The notes under the pieces were generated by a model. The model had not been told where the DNA came from. It saw only the letters and a program-made list of their open reading frames with translations, and searched no databases. A program made the translations under genes and the position numbers. Source: Ascarosepion bandense (lineage: Eukaryota; Mollusca; Cephalopoda; Sepiida; Sepiidae). From it: a stretch of 64,000 bases of DNA. The stretch covers positions 2,586,001-2,650,000 of the forward strand of contig JBBBDQ010000403.1 of the NCBI GenBank assembly GCA_037127315.1. The letters are read 5' to 3'. Positions 23,655 to 37,400 of this stretch are shown here, in pieces (position 1 is the stretch's first letter; each line of letters starts with the position of its first letter).

Positions 23655-24644
23655 TACGAGGAGCATTTAATAAATAAGGTGAATTTTCTTTTCTTCTAAT
23701 ACAGTTATAAGCTTATTTTTTTATTTTTCAACGTAGTCTCCCAGTAGTGTCACACACTTTTACCATCTGTGCACAAGCTTCTGTATTCCCTCAGCGTAAA
23801 AATTTTTGGACTGATGTCTCAGCCAATCGCTCACAGCACTTTTGACTTCATCGTCACTTTCAAACTTCGTGCCTGTCGTAAACGCTTTCAAGGGACCAAA
23901 CAAGTGAAAGTCTGAAGGGGTAAGGTCTGGGCTGTAAAGTGGGTGAGGGAGCAGTTATGGTCTGCACCGTTTGGGCTGCTGTGTGAGGCCTTGCGTTTTC
24001 TTAATGCAAGACGACTCCATGTGACTGATGACCCCTGCGTTTGTTCTTTATGTCTTTCTTGACCTGTCTCAGCAGTTAAGCAATGTCATCCACTGTCACC
24101 CTTCTGTCAGACTGAATGAGGTCATTGACTGATTCGATGACATCAGAAGGCCTCACTTCTGTAGGCCTCCCAGGCCTGTCTTCATTCTCAACACTGCTCC
24201 GTCTTTCTTTAAACAATTTAGCCCATTTGTAGACATTTCTTTTGGCTGAAACATGTGGCACCATACACAGTTGTTATTCTCCTATGAATTTTAACTAGTT
24301 AGCACCCTTCAGCAACCAAAAACTTGATAATTGACCTCTGTTCAATCCTGGACCATGCTTCTTGGTCGGCCATATTTGTTAATCTCCAAAACTCTCAAAG
24401 TTTTTTTCAGCCCCCCCCCCCCCAAAAAAAATTAAATATCTTTGAAAAAGAAGTTAAGGAAAAACATTAAAAGAAAAATGAGCTTCTATCCGTATTAGAA
24501 GTCCTTATACCGAAAAATTCACCTTATTTATTGAATGACGCTCGTAGAAGTCCTTATACCGAAAAATTCACCTTATTTATTGAATGACCCTCGTAGAAGT
24601 CCTTATACCGAAAAATTCACCTTATTTATTGAATGGCCCTCGTA
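23655..24644 (-). mobile_element. Defective mariner-type transposon with terminal inverted repeats
   Basis: Both ends carry tacgag...aataaataaggtgaatttt as inverted repeats. The reverse strand starts at 24373 with MADQEAWSRIEQRSIIKFL, then a stop, then VYKWAKLFKERRSSVE and DRPGRPTEV (helix-turn-helix region). It later reads ENARPHTAAQT after a stop, HPLYSPDLTPSDFHLFGPLK and the C-terminal RWKKC. The region holding the first catalytic Asp is missing, and the Asp of the usual HDNARPH motif is Glu. The right terminal repeat occurs three times (see 24498-24644). The element cannot encode an active transposase. Confidence 0.85.
24498..24644. repeat. 49-bp tandem triplication of the mariner right end
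   Basis: gaagtccttataccgaaaaa starts at 24498, 24547 and 24596. Each unit includes the complete terminal inverted repeat and ends gctcgta or ccctcgta. Units differ at only one or two bases. Confidence 0.92.
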
Positions 24645-25040
24645 TAACGACAGATCGTGCGGATACAACTTTTATGGAAAGAATCAAGTTGATTGATATA
24701 AAACCTCTATCGCGTCCACGATTCTGATTCAAATAGTGTTGTCCAAACGGCCGCTCTGTTATCCCAATTAGATACCTATTTCATTCCATATTCCATATGT
24801 AGCCATCTGCAGACAGCCCTGATTCGCGGCACCACAGCACATCATTACGGTTAGATATCTCATTGCTTCTAACCAGTATTGAAACCTGACCGAATTGACA
24901 TCAGTCGGTGATTCTACCTCTAACCAATGGGGACTCGGAAGAAGATTTTAGTGTTCAAATTAATTACTGAATGATATATATTTTCAAATAAAACTTCAAA
25001 AATTACAGGTGCCAGATGATCATTTCTGTAAAGTACCTTC

Positions 25041-25350
25041 GGATGTGCGTTGTAGTGCAGTGGATATCGGCTTGGAACGAGAAATCGGCGAGCCGAGTTC
25101 GAATTCCATTTGAATTCCTTGCATTCACTTACACTCAAATACCCATGGGAAAGGTATTAATCCGTCTCTTCCCTCCAGTTATGGGTTAAGTAACGGGACA
25201 TATTAGGTTCTATAGCCTTTGTCGGCAACCAGTCTACCGCAGAAAGTTATGGCAACTACTTCGGGATAATTTTCTGCCAAGCCAGTCATGTCTCTTTCGA
25301 GACATGATCGCCCGAATTGTGTATCACGTATGGCACTTAACTGACTGACA
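25041..25350 (+). mobile_element. SINE family 1, full length
   Basis: Well-preserved head (gtagtgcagtggatatcggc with A-box; gagttcgaattcc as B-box), body and (ACTG)n tail. It ends about 100 bp before the satellite. Confidence 0.9.
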
Positions 25351-25451
25351 TTCGCTTCGTCAGCAATCTTTTATGATGGAAAAATTCAAAAGATTTTCAT
25401 GCATCGGAAATTCACTTAAAGAGAAAAAAGAGGAATGAAATAAGAAAGAAA

Positions 25452-28400
25452 AATGGAAGAATTGAAAAAAGAAAGGGAAGACTGTGTTAGAAGGCAGGCG
25501 TCCAAACGCCGTTTCAGAGGGTGGGTAAGAGAAATGGAAGAGTGTGTTAGAAGGCAGGCGTCCAAACGCCGTTTAAGAGTGTGGGGAAGAGAAATAGAAG
25601 AGTGTATTAGAAGGCAGGCGTCCAAACGCCGTTTCAGAGGGTGGGGAAGAGAAATGGAAGAGTGTGTTAGAAAGCAGGCGTCCAAACGCCGTTTCAGAGG
25701 GTGGGGAAGAGAAATGTAAGAGTGTATTAGAAGGCAGGCGCCCAAACGCCGTTTCAGAGGGTGGGGAAGAGAAATGGAAGAGTGTGTTAGAAGGCAGGCG
25801 CCCAAACGCCGTTTAAGAGGGTGGGGAAGAGAAATGTAAGAGTGTATTAGAAGGCAGGCGCCCAAACGCCGTTTCAGAGGGTGGGGAAGAGAAATGGAAG
25901 AGTGTGTTAGAAGGCAGGCGCCCAAACGCCGTTTCAGAGGGTGGGGAAGAGAAATAGAAGAGTGTGTTAGAAGGCAGGCGCCCGAACGCCGTTTCAATGG
26001 GTGGGGAAGAGAAATGGAAGAGTGTGTTAGAAGGCAGGCGTCCAAACGCCGTTTCAGAGGGTGGGGAAGAGAAATGGAAGAGTGTGTTAGAAGGCAGGCG
26101 TCCAAACGCCGTTTAAGAGTGTGGGGAAGAGAAATAGAAGAGTGTATTAGAAGGCAGGCGTCCAAACGCCGTTTCAGAGGTTGGGGAAGAGAAAGGGAAG
26201 AGTGTGTTAGAAGGCAGGCGTCCAAACGCCGTTTAAGAGGGTGGGGAAGAGAAATTGAAGAGTGTGTTAGAAGGCAGGCGTCCAAACGCCGTTTCAGAGG
26301 GTGGGGAAGAGAAATGGAAGAAAAGTGTGTTAGAAGGCAGGCGTCCAAACGCCGTTTAAGAGGGTGGGGAAGAGAAATAGAAGAGTGTATTAGAAGGCAG
26401 GCGCCCAAACGCCGTTTAAGAGGGTGGGGAAGAGAAATGGAAGAGTGTGTTAGAAGGCAGGCGTCCAAACGCCGTTTCAGAGGGTGGGGAAGAGAAATAG
26501 AAGAGTGTATTAGAAGGCAGGCGCCCAAACGCCGTTTAAGAGGGTGGGGAAGAGAAATGAAAGAGTGTGTTAGAAGGCAGGCGCCCAAACGCCGTTTCAG
26601 AGGGTGGGGAAGAGAAATGGAAGAGTGTGTTAGAAGGCAGGCGTCCAAACGCCGTTTAAGAGGGTGGGGAAGAGAAATAGAAGAGTGTGTTAGAAGGCAG
26701 GCGTCCAAACGCCGTTTCAGAGGTTGGGGAAGAGAAATAGAAGAGTGTGTTAGAAGGCAGGCGCCCAAACGCCGTTTAAGAGGGTGGGTAAGAGAAATAG
26801 AAGAGTGTATTAGAAGGCAGGCGCCCAAACGCCGTTTAAGAGGGTGGGGAAGAGAAATGAAAGAGTGTGTTAGAAGGCAGGCGTCCAAACGCCGTTTCAG
26901 AGGGTGGGGAAGAGAAATGGAAGAGTGTGTTAGAAGGCAGGCGTCCAAACGACCGTTTAAGAGGGTGGGGAAGAGAAATAGAAGAGTGTATTAGAAGGCA
27001 GGCGCCCAAACGCCGTTTAAGAGGGTGGGGAAGAGAAATAGAAGAGTGTGTTAGAAGGCAGGCGTCCAAACGCCGTTTAAGAGGGTGGGGAAGAGAGATA
27101 GAAGAGTGTGTTAGAAGGCAGGCGTCCAAACGCCGTTTAAGAGGGTGGGGAAGAGAAATAGAAGAGTGTATTAGAAGGCAGGCGCCCAAACGCCGTTTAA
27201 GAGGGTGGGGAAGAGAAATGGAAGAGTGTGTTAGAAGGCAGGCGTCCAAACGCCGTTTAAGAGGGTGGGGAAGAGAAATAGAAGAGTGTATTAGAAGGCA
27301 GGCGCCCAAACGCCGTTTAAGAGGGAGGGGAAGAGAAATAGAAGAGTGTGTTAGAAGGCAGGCGTCCAAACGCCGTTTAAGAGGGTGGGGAAGAGAAATA
27401 GAAGAGTGTGTTAGAAGGCAGGCGTCCAAACGCCGTTTAAGAGGGTGGGGAAGAGAAATAGAAGAGTGTATTAGAAGGCAGGCGCCCAAACGCCGTTTAA
27501 GAGGGTGGGGAAGAGAAATGGAAGAGTGTGTTAGAAGGCAGGCGTCCAAACGCCGTCTCAGAGGGTGGGGAGAGAAATGAAGAGTGTATTAGAAGGCAGG
27601 CGCCCAAACGCCGTTTAAGAGGGTGGGGAAGAGAAATAGAAAGAGAGTGTGTTAGAAGGCAGGCGTCAAACCGCCGTTTAAGAGGGTGGGGAAGAGAAAT
27701 AGAAGAGTGTGTTAGAAGGCAGGCGCCCAAACGCCGTTTCAGAGGTGGGGAAGAGAAATAGAAGAGTGTGTTAGAAGGCAGGCGTCAAACGCGCCGTTTA
27801 AGAGGGTGGGAAGAGAAATAGAAGAGTGTATTAGAAGGCAGGCGCCCAAACGCCGTTTAAGAGGGTGGGGAAGAGAAATGGAAGAGTGTGTTAGAAGGCA
27901 GGCGTCCAAACGCCGTTTCAGAGAAGTGGGGAAGAGAAATAGAAAAGTGTCCTTGTTAAGAAGGCAGGCGCCCAAACGCCGTTTCAGAGGGTGGGGGGAA
28001 GAGAAATGGAAGAGTGTGTTAGAAGGCAGGCGTCCAAACGCCGTTTCAGAGGTGGGGAAGAGAAATAGAAGAGTGTATTAGAAGGCAGGCGTAAACCGCA
28101 AGTTTCAGAGGGTGGGAAGAGAAATGGAAGAGTGTGTTTAGAGAAGGCAGGCGTCAAACGCGTTCCGAAGGGAGTGAGGAAGAGAAATAGAAGAGTGTGT
28201 TAGAAGGCAGGCGTCCAAACGCCGTTTAAGAGGGTGGGGAGAGAGAAATGAAGAGTGTATTAGAAGGCAGGCGCCAAACGCCGTTTAGAGGGTGGGGAAA
28301 GAGAAATGGAAGAGTGTATTAGAAGGCAGGCGTCCAAACGCGGTTCAGAGGGTAAGGAAGAGAAAGAGAAAGAGAGTGTATTAGAGAGCAGGCGTCAAAC

Positions 28401-31400
28401 GCCGTTTCAGAAGATGGGGAAGAGAAATAGAAGAGGGGGGGGGTGTGTTAGAAGGCAGGCGTCCAAACGCCGTTTGAAAGTGGGGAAGAGAAATAGAGAG
28501 TGTATTAGAAGGCAGGCGCCCAAACGCCGTTTCAGAGGTGGGGAAGAGAAATGGAAGAGTGTGTGTTAGAAGGCAAGGCGTCAAACGCCGTTTAAGAGGG
28601 TGGGGAAGAGAAATAAGAGAGTGTATTAGAAGGCCGGGCGCCCAAACGCCGTTTAAGAGGGTGGGGAAGAGAAATAGAAGAGTGTGTTAGAAGGCAGGCG
28701 TCCAAACGCCGTTTAGGGGGTGGGGAAGAGAAATAGGGGGAGAGTGTGTTAGAAGGCAGGCGTCAAACGCCGTTTAAGGGTGGGGAAGAGAAATAGAAGA
28801 GTGTATTAGAAGGCAGGCGCCCAAACGCCGTTTAAGAGGGTGGGGAAGAGAAATGGAAGAGTGTGTGTTGAGGCAGGCGTCCAAACGCCGTTCAAGAGAG
28901 TGGGGAAGAGAGAAATGGAAGGAAGTGTGTTAGAAGGCAAGGCGTCAAACGCCGTTTAAGAAGGTGGGGAAGAGAAATAGAAGAGAGTGTGTTAGAAGGC
29001 AGGCGTCCAAACGCCGTTTAAGAGAGGGTGGGGAGAGAAAATGAAGAGTGTGTTAGAGAGCGGGCGTCCCGGCGCCGTTTCAGAGGAGTGAGGAGAGAAA
29101 TAGAAGAGTGTATTAGAAGGCAGGCGCCCAAACGCCGTTTAAGAGGGGTGGAGAAGAGAAATGAAAGAGTGTGTTAGAGAGCAGGCGTCAAACGCCGTTT
29201 AAGAGGAGTGGGGAAGAGAAATGGAAGAGTGTGTTAGAAGGCAGGCGCCCAAACGCCGTTTCAGAGGGTGGGGAAGAGAAATAGAAGAGTGTGTTAGAAG
29301 GCAGGCGTCCAAACGCCGTTTAAGAGGAGTGGGGAAGAGAAATAGAAGAGTGTATTAGAAGGCAGGCGTCCAAACGCCGTTTAAGAGGGTGGGGAAGAGA
29401 AATGGAAAAGTGTGTTAGAAGGCAGGCGTCCAAACGCCGTTTAAGAGGGTGGGGAAGAGTAGAAAGTGTATTAGAAGGCAGGCGCCCAAACGCCGTTTAA
29501 GAGGGTGGGGAAGAGAAATGAAAGAGTGTGTTAGAAGGCAGGCGCCAAACTCCGTTTCAGAGGGTGGGGAAGAGAAATGGAAGAGAGTGTGTTAGAAGGC
29601 AGGCGTCAAACGCCGTTTAAGAGGGTGGGGAAGAGGAAATAGAAGAGTGTATTAGAAGGCAGACGTCCAAACGCCGTTTCAGAGGTGGGGGAGAGAGAAA
29701 TGGAAGAGTGTGTTAGAAAGCATGCGTCCAAACGCCGTTTCAGAGGGGTGGGAAGAGGAAATAGAAGAGTGTGTTAGAAGGCTGGCGCCCGAACGCCGTT
29801 TCAATGGGTGGGAGAGAAATGAAGAGTGTGTTGTTAGAAGGCAGGCGTCCAAACGCCGTTTCAGAGGGGTGGGGAAGAGAAATGGAAGAGTGTGTTAGAA
29901 GGCAGGCGTCCAAACGCCGTTTAAGAGTGTGGGAAGAGAAATAGAAGAGTGTATTAGAAGGCAGGCGTCCAAACGCCGTTTAAAGAGGTTGGGGAAGAGA
30001 AAGGGAAGAGTGTGTTAGAAGGCAGGCGTCCAAACGCCGTTTAAGAGGAGTGAGGAAAGAGAAATGGAAGAGTGTGTTAGAAGGCAGGCGTCAAAACGCC
30101 GTTTCAGAGGAGTGGGGAAGAGAAATGGAAGAGTGTGTTAGAAGCAGGCGTCAAACGCCGTTTAAGAGGGTGAGAGAAATGAAAGAGTGTGTTAGAAGGC
30201 AAGGCGTCAAACGCCGTTTAAGAAGGAGTGGGGAAGAGAAATGGAAGAGTGTGTTAGAAGGCAGGCGCCCAAACGCCGTTTCAGAGGAGTGGGGAAGAAA
30301 TAGAAGAGTGTGTTAGAAGGCAGGCGTCCAAACGCCGTTTAAGAGGAGTGGGGAAGAGAAATGAAGAGTGTATTAGAAGGCGCTCCAAACGCCGTTTAAG
30401 AAGGAGTGGGGAAGAAAATGGAAGAGTGTGTTAGAAGGCAGGCGTCCAAACGCCGTTTAAGAGAGGTGGGGAAGAGAAATAGAAGAGTGTATTAGAAGGC
30501 AGGCGCCCAAACGCCGTTTAAGAGGGTGGGGAAGAGAAATGAAAGAGTGTGTTAGAAGGCAGGCGTCCAAACGCCGTTTAAGGGTGGGGAAGAGAAATAG
30601 AAGAGTGTATTAGAGGGCAGACGTCCAAACGCCGTTTCAGAGGTTGGGGAAGAGAAATGGAAGAGTGTGTTAGAAAGCAGGCGTCCAAACGCCGTTTCAG
30701 AGAAGTGGGGGAAGAAATAGAAGAGTGTGTTAGAAGGCAGGCGCCCGAACGCCGTTTCAATGGGTGGGGGAGAGAAATGGAAGAGTGTGTTAGAAGGCAG
30801 GCGTCAAACGCCGTTTCAGAGGGTGGGGAAGAGAAATGGAAGAGTGTGTTAGAAGGCAGGCGTCCAAACGCCGTTTAAGAGGGAGTGGGGAAGAGAAATA
30901 GAAGAGTGTATTAGAAGGCAGGCGCCCAAAAGCCGTTTAAGAGGTGGGGAAGAGAAATGAAAGAGTGTGTTAGAAGGCAGGCGTCCAAACGCCGTTCCAG
31001 AGGGTAGGGGAAGAGAAATGGAAGAGTGTCTTAGAAGGCAGGCGTCGAAACGCCGTTTCAGAGGGTGGGGAAGAGAAATGGAAGAGTGTGTTAGAAGGCA
31101 GGCGTCCAAACGCCGTTTAAGAGTGTGGGGAAGAGAAAGTAGAAGAGTGTATTGAAGGCAGGCGTCCAAACGCCGTTTCAGAGGTTGGGGAAGAGAAAGG
31201 GAAGAGTGTGTTAGAAGGCAGGCGTCCAAACGCCGTTCAGAGGGTGGGGAAGAGAAATGGAAGAGTGTGTTAGAAGGCAGGCGTCCAAACGCCGTTCAGA
31301 GGGTGGGGAAGAGAAATGGAAGAGTGTGTTAGAAGGCAGGCGTCCAAACGCCGTTTAAGAGTGTGGGGAAGAGAAATGGAAGAGGGGTATATTTAGAAGG

Positions 31401-34400
31401 CAGGCGTCCAAACGCCGTTTAAGAGTGTGGGGAAGAGAAATGAAGAGTGTATTAGAAGGCAGGCGTCAAACGCCGTTTCAGAGGTTGGGGAAGAGGAAAG
31501 AGTGTGTTAGAAGGCAGGCGTCCAAGCGCCGTTTAAGAGGGTGGGAAGAGAAATGGAAGAGTGTGTTAGAAGGCAGGCGTCCAAACGCCGTTTCAGAGGG
31601 TGGGGAAGAGAAATGGAAGAGTGTGTTAGAAGGCAGGCGTCAAGCGTTTCAGAGGATTGGGGAAAGAGAAATGGAAGAGTGTGTTAGAAGGCAGGCGTCC
31701 AAACGCCGTTTAAGAGTGTGGCGAGAGAAATAGAAGAGTGTATTAGAAGGCAGGCGTCCAAACGCCGTTCCAGGGTTGGGGAAGAGAAATGGAAGAGTGT
31801 GTTAGAAAGCAGGCGTCAAAACGCCGTTTTCAGAGAAGTGGGGAGAAATAGAGTGTGTTGAAAGGCGGGCGCCCGAACCGTTTCAATGGGTGGGGAAGAG
31901 AAATGGAAGAGTGTGTTAGAAGGCAGGCGTCCAAACTCCGTTTCAGAGGGTGGGGAAGAGAAATGGAAGAGTGTGTTAGAAGGCAGGCGTCCAAACGCCG
32001 TTTAAGAGTGTGGGGAAGAGAAATAGAAGAGTGTATTAGAAGGCAGGCGTCCAAACGCCGTTTCAGAGGTTGGGGAAGAAATGGAAGAGTGTGTTAGAAA
32101 GCAGGCGTCCAAACGCCGTTTCAGAGGGTGGGGAAGAGAAATGTAAAGGTGTATTAGAAGGCAGGCGCCCAAAAGCCGTTTCAGAGGAGGGTGGGGAAGA
32201 GAAATGGAAGAGTGTGTTAGAAAGCAGGCGTCCAAACGCCGTTTCAGAGGGTGGGGAAGAGAAATGTAAGAGTGTATTAGAAGGCAGGCGCCCAAACGCC
32301 GTTTCAGAGAAGTGGGGAAGAGAAATGGAAGAGTGTGTTAGAAGGCAGGCGCCCAAACCCCGTTTCAGAGGGTGGGGAAGAGAAATAGAAGAGTGTATTA
32401 GAAGGCAGGCGCCCAAACGCCGTTTCAGAGGGTGGGGAAGAGAAATGGAAGAATGTGTTAGAAGGCAGGCGCCCAAACGCCGTTTCAGAGGGTGGGGAAG
32501 AGAAATAGAAGAGTGTATTAGAAGGCAGGCGCCCAAACGCCGTTTAAGAGGGTGGGGAAGAGAAATAGAAGAGTGTATTAGAAGGCAGGCGCCCAAACGC
32601 CGTTTAAGAGGGTGGGGAAGAGAAAGGGAAGAATCTGTTAGAAGGCAGGCGTCTAAACGCCGTTTCAGAGGGTGGGGAAGAGAAAGGGAAGAGTGTGTTA
32701 GAAGGCAGGCGTCCAAACGCCGTTTCATAGTGTGGGGAAGAGAAAGGGAATCGTGTGTTAGAAGGCAGGCGTCCAAACGCTGTTTCATAATGTGGGGAAA
32801 GAAGAGGGAATCGTGTGTTAGAAGGCAGGCGCCCAAAAAGCCGTTTAAGAGGGTGGGAAGAGAAATAGAAGAGTGTATAGAAGGCAGGCGCCCAAACGCC
32901 GTTTCAGAGGGTGGGGAAGAGAAATGGAAGAGTGTATTAGAAGGCAGGCGTCCAAACGCTGTTTCAGAGGGTGGGGGAGAAAGGGAAGAGTGTGTTAGAA
33001 GGCAGGCGTCCAAACGCCGTTTAGGGAAGTGTGGGGAAGAGAAATAGAAGAGTGTATTAGAAGGCAGGCGTCCAAACGCTGTTTCAGAGGAGTGGGGAAG
33101 AGAAATGGAAGAGTGTGTTAGAAGACGGCGTCCAAACGCCGTTCAGAGGGTGGGGAAGAGAAATGGAAGAGTGTGTTAGAAGGCAGGCGTCCAAACGCCG
33201 TTTAAGAGTGTAAGGGAAGAGAAATGGAAGAGTGTGTTAGAAGGCAGGCGTCAAACGCCGTTTAAGAGTGTGGGGAAGAGAAATAGAAGAGTGTATTAGA
33301 AGGCAGGCGTCCAAACGCCGTTTCAGAGGTTGGGGAAGAAGAGGGAAGAGTGTGTTAGAAAGCAGGCGTCCAAACGCCGTTTAAGAGTGTGGGGAAGAGA
33401 AATGGAAGAGTGTGTTAGAAGGCAGGCGTCCAAACGCCGTTTCAGAGGGTGGGGAAGAGAAATGGAAGAGTGTGTTAGAAGGCAGGCGTCAAACGCCGTT
33501 TCAGAGGTTGGGAAAGAGAAATGGAAGAGTGTGTTAGAAGGCAGGCGTCCAAACGCCGTTTAAGAGTGTGGCGAAGAGAAATAGAAGAGTGTATTAGAGG
33601 CAGGCGTCAAACGCCGTTTCCAGAGGTTGGGGAAGAGAAATGGAAGAGTGTGTTAGAAAGCAGGCGTCCAAACGCCGTTTCAGAGGAGTGGGGAAGAGAA
33701 ATAGAAAGGTGTGTTAGAAGGCAGGCGCCCGAACACCGTTTCAATGGAGTGGGGAAGAGAAATGGAAGAGTGTGTTGGAAAGCGAGGCGTCCAAACTCCG
33801 TTTCAGAGGGAGTGGGGAAGAGAAATGGAAGAGTGTGTTAGAAGACGAGCGTCCAAACGCCGTTTAAGAGTGTGGGGAAGAAATAGAAGAGTGTATTAGA
33901 GAGCGGGCGTCCAAACGCCGTTTCGGAAGGTTGGGGAAGAGAAATGGAAGAGTGTGTTAGAAAGCAGGCGTCCAAACGCCGTTTCAGAGGAGTGGGAAGA
34001 GAAATGTAAGAGTGTATTAGGAGGCAGGCGCCCAAAAGCCGTTTCAGGGTGGGGAAGAGAAATGGAAGAGTGTTAGAAAGCAGGCGTCCAAACGCCGTTT
34101 CAGAGGGTGGGGAAGAGAAATGTAAGAGTGTATTAGAAGGCAGGCGCCCAAACGCCGTTTCAGAGGGTGGGGAAGAGAAATGGAAGAGTGTGTTAGAGGC
34201 AGGCGCCCAAACGCCGTTTCAGAGGGTGGGGAAGAGAAATAGAAGAGTGTATTAGAAGGCAGGCGCCCAAACGCCGTTTCAGAGGTGGGGAAGAGAAATG
34301 GAAGAATGTGTTAGAAGGCAGGCGCCCAAGAAACGCCGTTTCAGAGGGTAAGGAAGAGAAATAGAAGAGTGTATTAGAAGGCAGGCGCCCAAACGCCGTT

Positions 34401-37400
34401 TAAGAGGGTGGGGAAGAGAGAAATAGAAGAGTGTATTAGAAGGCAGGCGCCCAAACGCCGTTTAAGAGGGAGTAGGGGAGAGAAAGGGAAGAATTGTTAG
34501 AAGGCAGGCGTCTAAACGCCGTTTCAAGAGGGTAAGGAAGAGAGAAAGGGAAGAGTGTGTTAGAAGGCAGGCGTCCAAACGCCGTTTCAGAGTGTGGGGA
34601 AGAGAAAGGGAATCGTGTGTTAGAAGGCAGGCGTCCAAACGCTGTTTCATAATGTGGGGAAAGAGAAAGGGAATCGTGTGTTAGAAGGCAGGCGCCCAAA
34701 AGCCGTTTAAGAGGGTGGGAGAAGAGAAATAGAAGAGTGTATAGAAGGCAGGCGCCCAAACGCCCGCCGTTTCAGAGGAGTGGGAAGAGAAATGGAAGAG
34801 TGTATTAGAAGGCAGGCGTCCAAACGCTGTTTCAGAGGGTGGGGAAGAGAAAGGGAAGAGTGTGTTAGAAGGCAGGCGCCCAAATGCTGTTTCAGAGGGT
34901 GGGGAAGAGAAATGGAAGAGTGTATTAGAAGGCAGGCGCCCAAACGCTGTTTCAGAGTGTGGGGAAGAGAAAGGGAAGAGTGTAGTTAGAAGGCAGGCGT
35001 CCAAACGCTGTTTCAGTGGGTGGGGAAGAGAAATGGAAGAGTGTGTTAGAAGGCAGGCGTCCAAACGCTGTTTCAGAGGGTGGGGAAGAGAAATGGAAGA
35101 GTGTGTTAGAAGGCAGGCGTCCAAACGCTGTTTCAGAGGGTGGGGAAGAGAAAGGGAAGAGTGTGTTAGAAGGCAGGCGTCCAAACGCTGTTTCAGAGGG
35201 TGGGGAAGAGAAAGGGAAGAGTGTGTTAGAAGGCAGGCGTCCAAACGCTGTTTCAGTGGATGGGAAGAGAAAGGGAAGAGTGTGTTAGAAGGCAGGCGTC
35301 CAAACGCCGTTTCAGAGGGTGGGGAAGAGAAATAGAAGAGTGTGTTAGAAGGCAGGCGTCCAAACGCCGTTTAAGAGGGTGGGGAAGAGAAATAGAAGAG
35401 TGTATTATAAGGCAGGCGCCCAAACGCCGTTTAAGAGGGTGGGGAAGAGAAATGGAAGAGTGTATTAGAAGGCAGGCGTCCAAACGCCGTTTCAGAGGGT
35501 GGGGAAGAGAAAGAGAAGAGTGTATTAGAAGGCAGGCGTCCAAACGCCGTTTCAGAGGGTGGGGAAGAGAAATAGAAGAGTGTGTTAGAAGGCAGGCGTC
35601 CAAACGCCGTTTAAGAGGGTGGGGAAGAGAAATAGAAGAGTGTATTAGAAGGCAGGCGCCCAAACGCCGTTTCAGAGGGTGGGGAAGAGAAATGGAAGAG
35701 TGTGTTAGAAGGCAGGCGTCCAAACGCCGTTTAAGAGGGTGGGGAAGAGAAATAGAAGAGTGTATTAGAAGGCAGGCGCCCAAACGCCGTTTAAGAGGGT
35801 GGGGAAGAGAAATAGAAGAGTGTGTTAGAAGGCAGGCGTCCAAACGCCGTTTAAGAGGGTGGGGAAGAGAAATAGAAGAGTGTGTTAGAAGGCAGGCGTC
35901 CAAACGCCGTTTAAGAGGGTGGGGAAGAGAAATAGAAGAGTGTATTAGAAGGCAGGCGCCCAAACGCCGTTTAAGAGGGTGGGGAAGAGAAATGGAAGAG
36001 TGTGTTAGAAGGCAGGCGTCCAAACGCCGTTTAAGAGGGTGGGGAAGAGAAATGGAAGAGTGTGTTAGAAGGCAGGCGTCCAAACGCCGTTTAAGAGGGT
36101 GGGGAAGAGAAATAGAAGAGTGTGTTAGAAGGCAGGCGTCCAAACGCCGTTTAAGAGGGTGGGGAAGAGAAATGAAAGAGTGTGTTAGAAGGCAGGCGTC
36201 CAAACGCCGTTTCAGAGGGTGGGGAAGAGAAATAGAAGAGTGTATTAGAAGGCAGGCGCCCAAACGCCGTTTAAGAGGGTGGAGAAGAGAAATGAAAGAG
36301 TGTGTTAGAAGGCAGGCGTCCAAACGCCGTTTAAGAGGGTGGGGAAGAGAAATGGAAGAGTGTGTTAGAAGGCAGGCGCCCAAACGCCGTTTCAGAGGGT
36401 GGGGAAGAGAAATAGAAGAGTGTGTTAGAAGGCAGGCGTCCAAACGCCGTTTAAGAGGGTGGGGAAGAGAAATAGAAGAGTGTATTAGAAGGCAGGCGTC
36501 CAAACGCCGTTTAAGAGGGTGGGGAAGAGAAATGGAAGAGTGTGTTAGAAGGCAGGCGTCCAAACGCCGTTTAAGAGGGTGGGGAAGAGAAATAGAAGAG
36601 TGTATTAGAAGGCAGGCGCCCAAACGCCGTTTAAGAGGGTGGGGAAGAGAAATGAAAGAGTGTGTTAGAAGGCAGGCGCCCAAACGCCGTTTCAGAGGGT
36701 GGGGAAGAGAAATGGAAGAGTGTGTTAGAAGGCAGGCGTCCAAACGCCGTTTAAGAGGGTGGGGAAGAGAAATAGAAGAGTGTATTAGAAGGCAGACGTC
36801 CAAACGCCGTTTCAGAGGTTGGGAAGAGAAATGGAAGAGTGTGTTAGAAAGCAGGCGTCAAACGCCGTTTCAGAGGGTGGGGGAAGAGAAATAGAGGAGT
36901 GTGTTAGAAGGCAGGCGCCCGAACGCCGTTTCAATGGGTGGGGAAGAGAAATGGAAGAGTGTGTTAGAAGGCAGGCGTCAAACGCCGTTTCAGAGGGTGG
37001 GGAAGAGAAATGGAAGAGTGTGTTAGAAGGCAGGCGTCCAAAACGCCGTTTAAGAGTGTGGGGAAGAGAAATAGAAGAGTGTATTAGAAGGCAGGCGTCC
37101 AAGCGTTTAAGAGGTTGGGGAGAGAAGGGAAAGGAGAGTGTGTTAGAAGGCAGGCGTCAAACGCCGTTTAAGAGGGTGGGAAGAGAAATGGAAGAGTGTG
37201 TTAGAAGGCAGGCGTCCAAACGCCGTTTCAGAGAAGTGGGGAAGAGAAATGGAAGAGTGTGTTAGAAGGCAGGCGTCCAAACGCCGTTTAGAGGTAGAGG
37301 AAGAGAAATAGAAGAGTGTATTAGAAGGCAGGCGCCCAAACGCCGTTTAAGAGGGTGGGGGAAGAGAAATGAAAGAGTGTGTTAGAAGGCAGGCGTCAAA

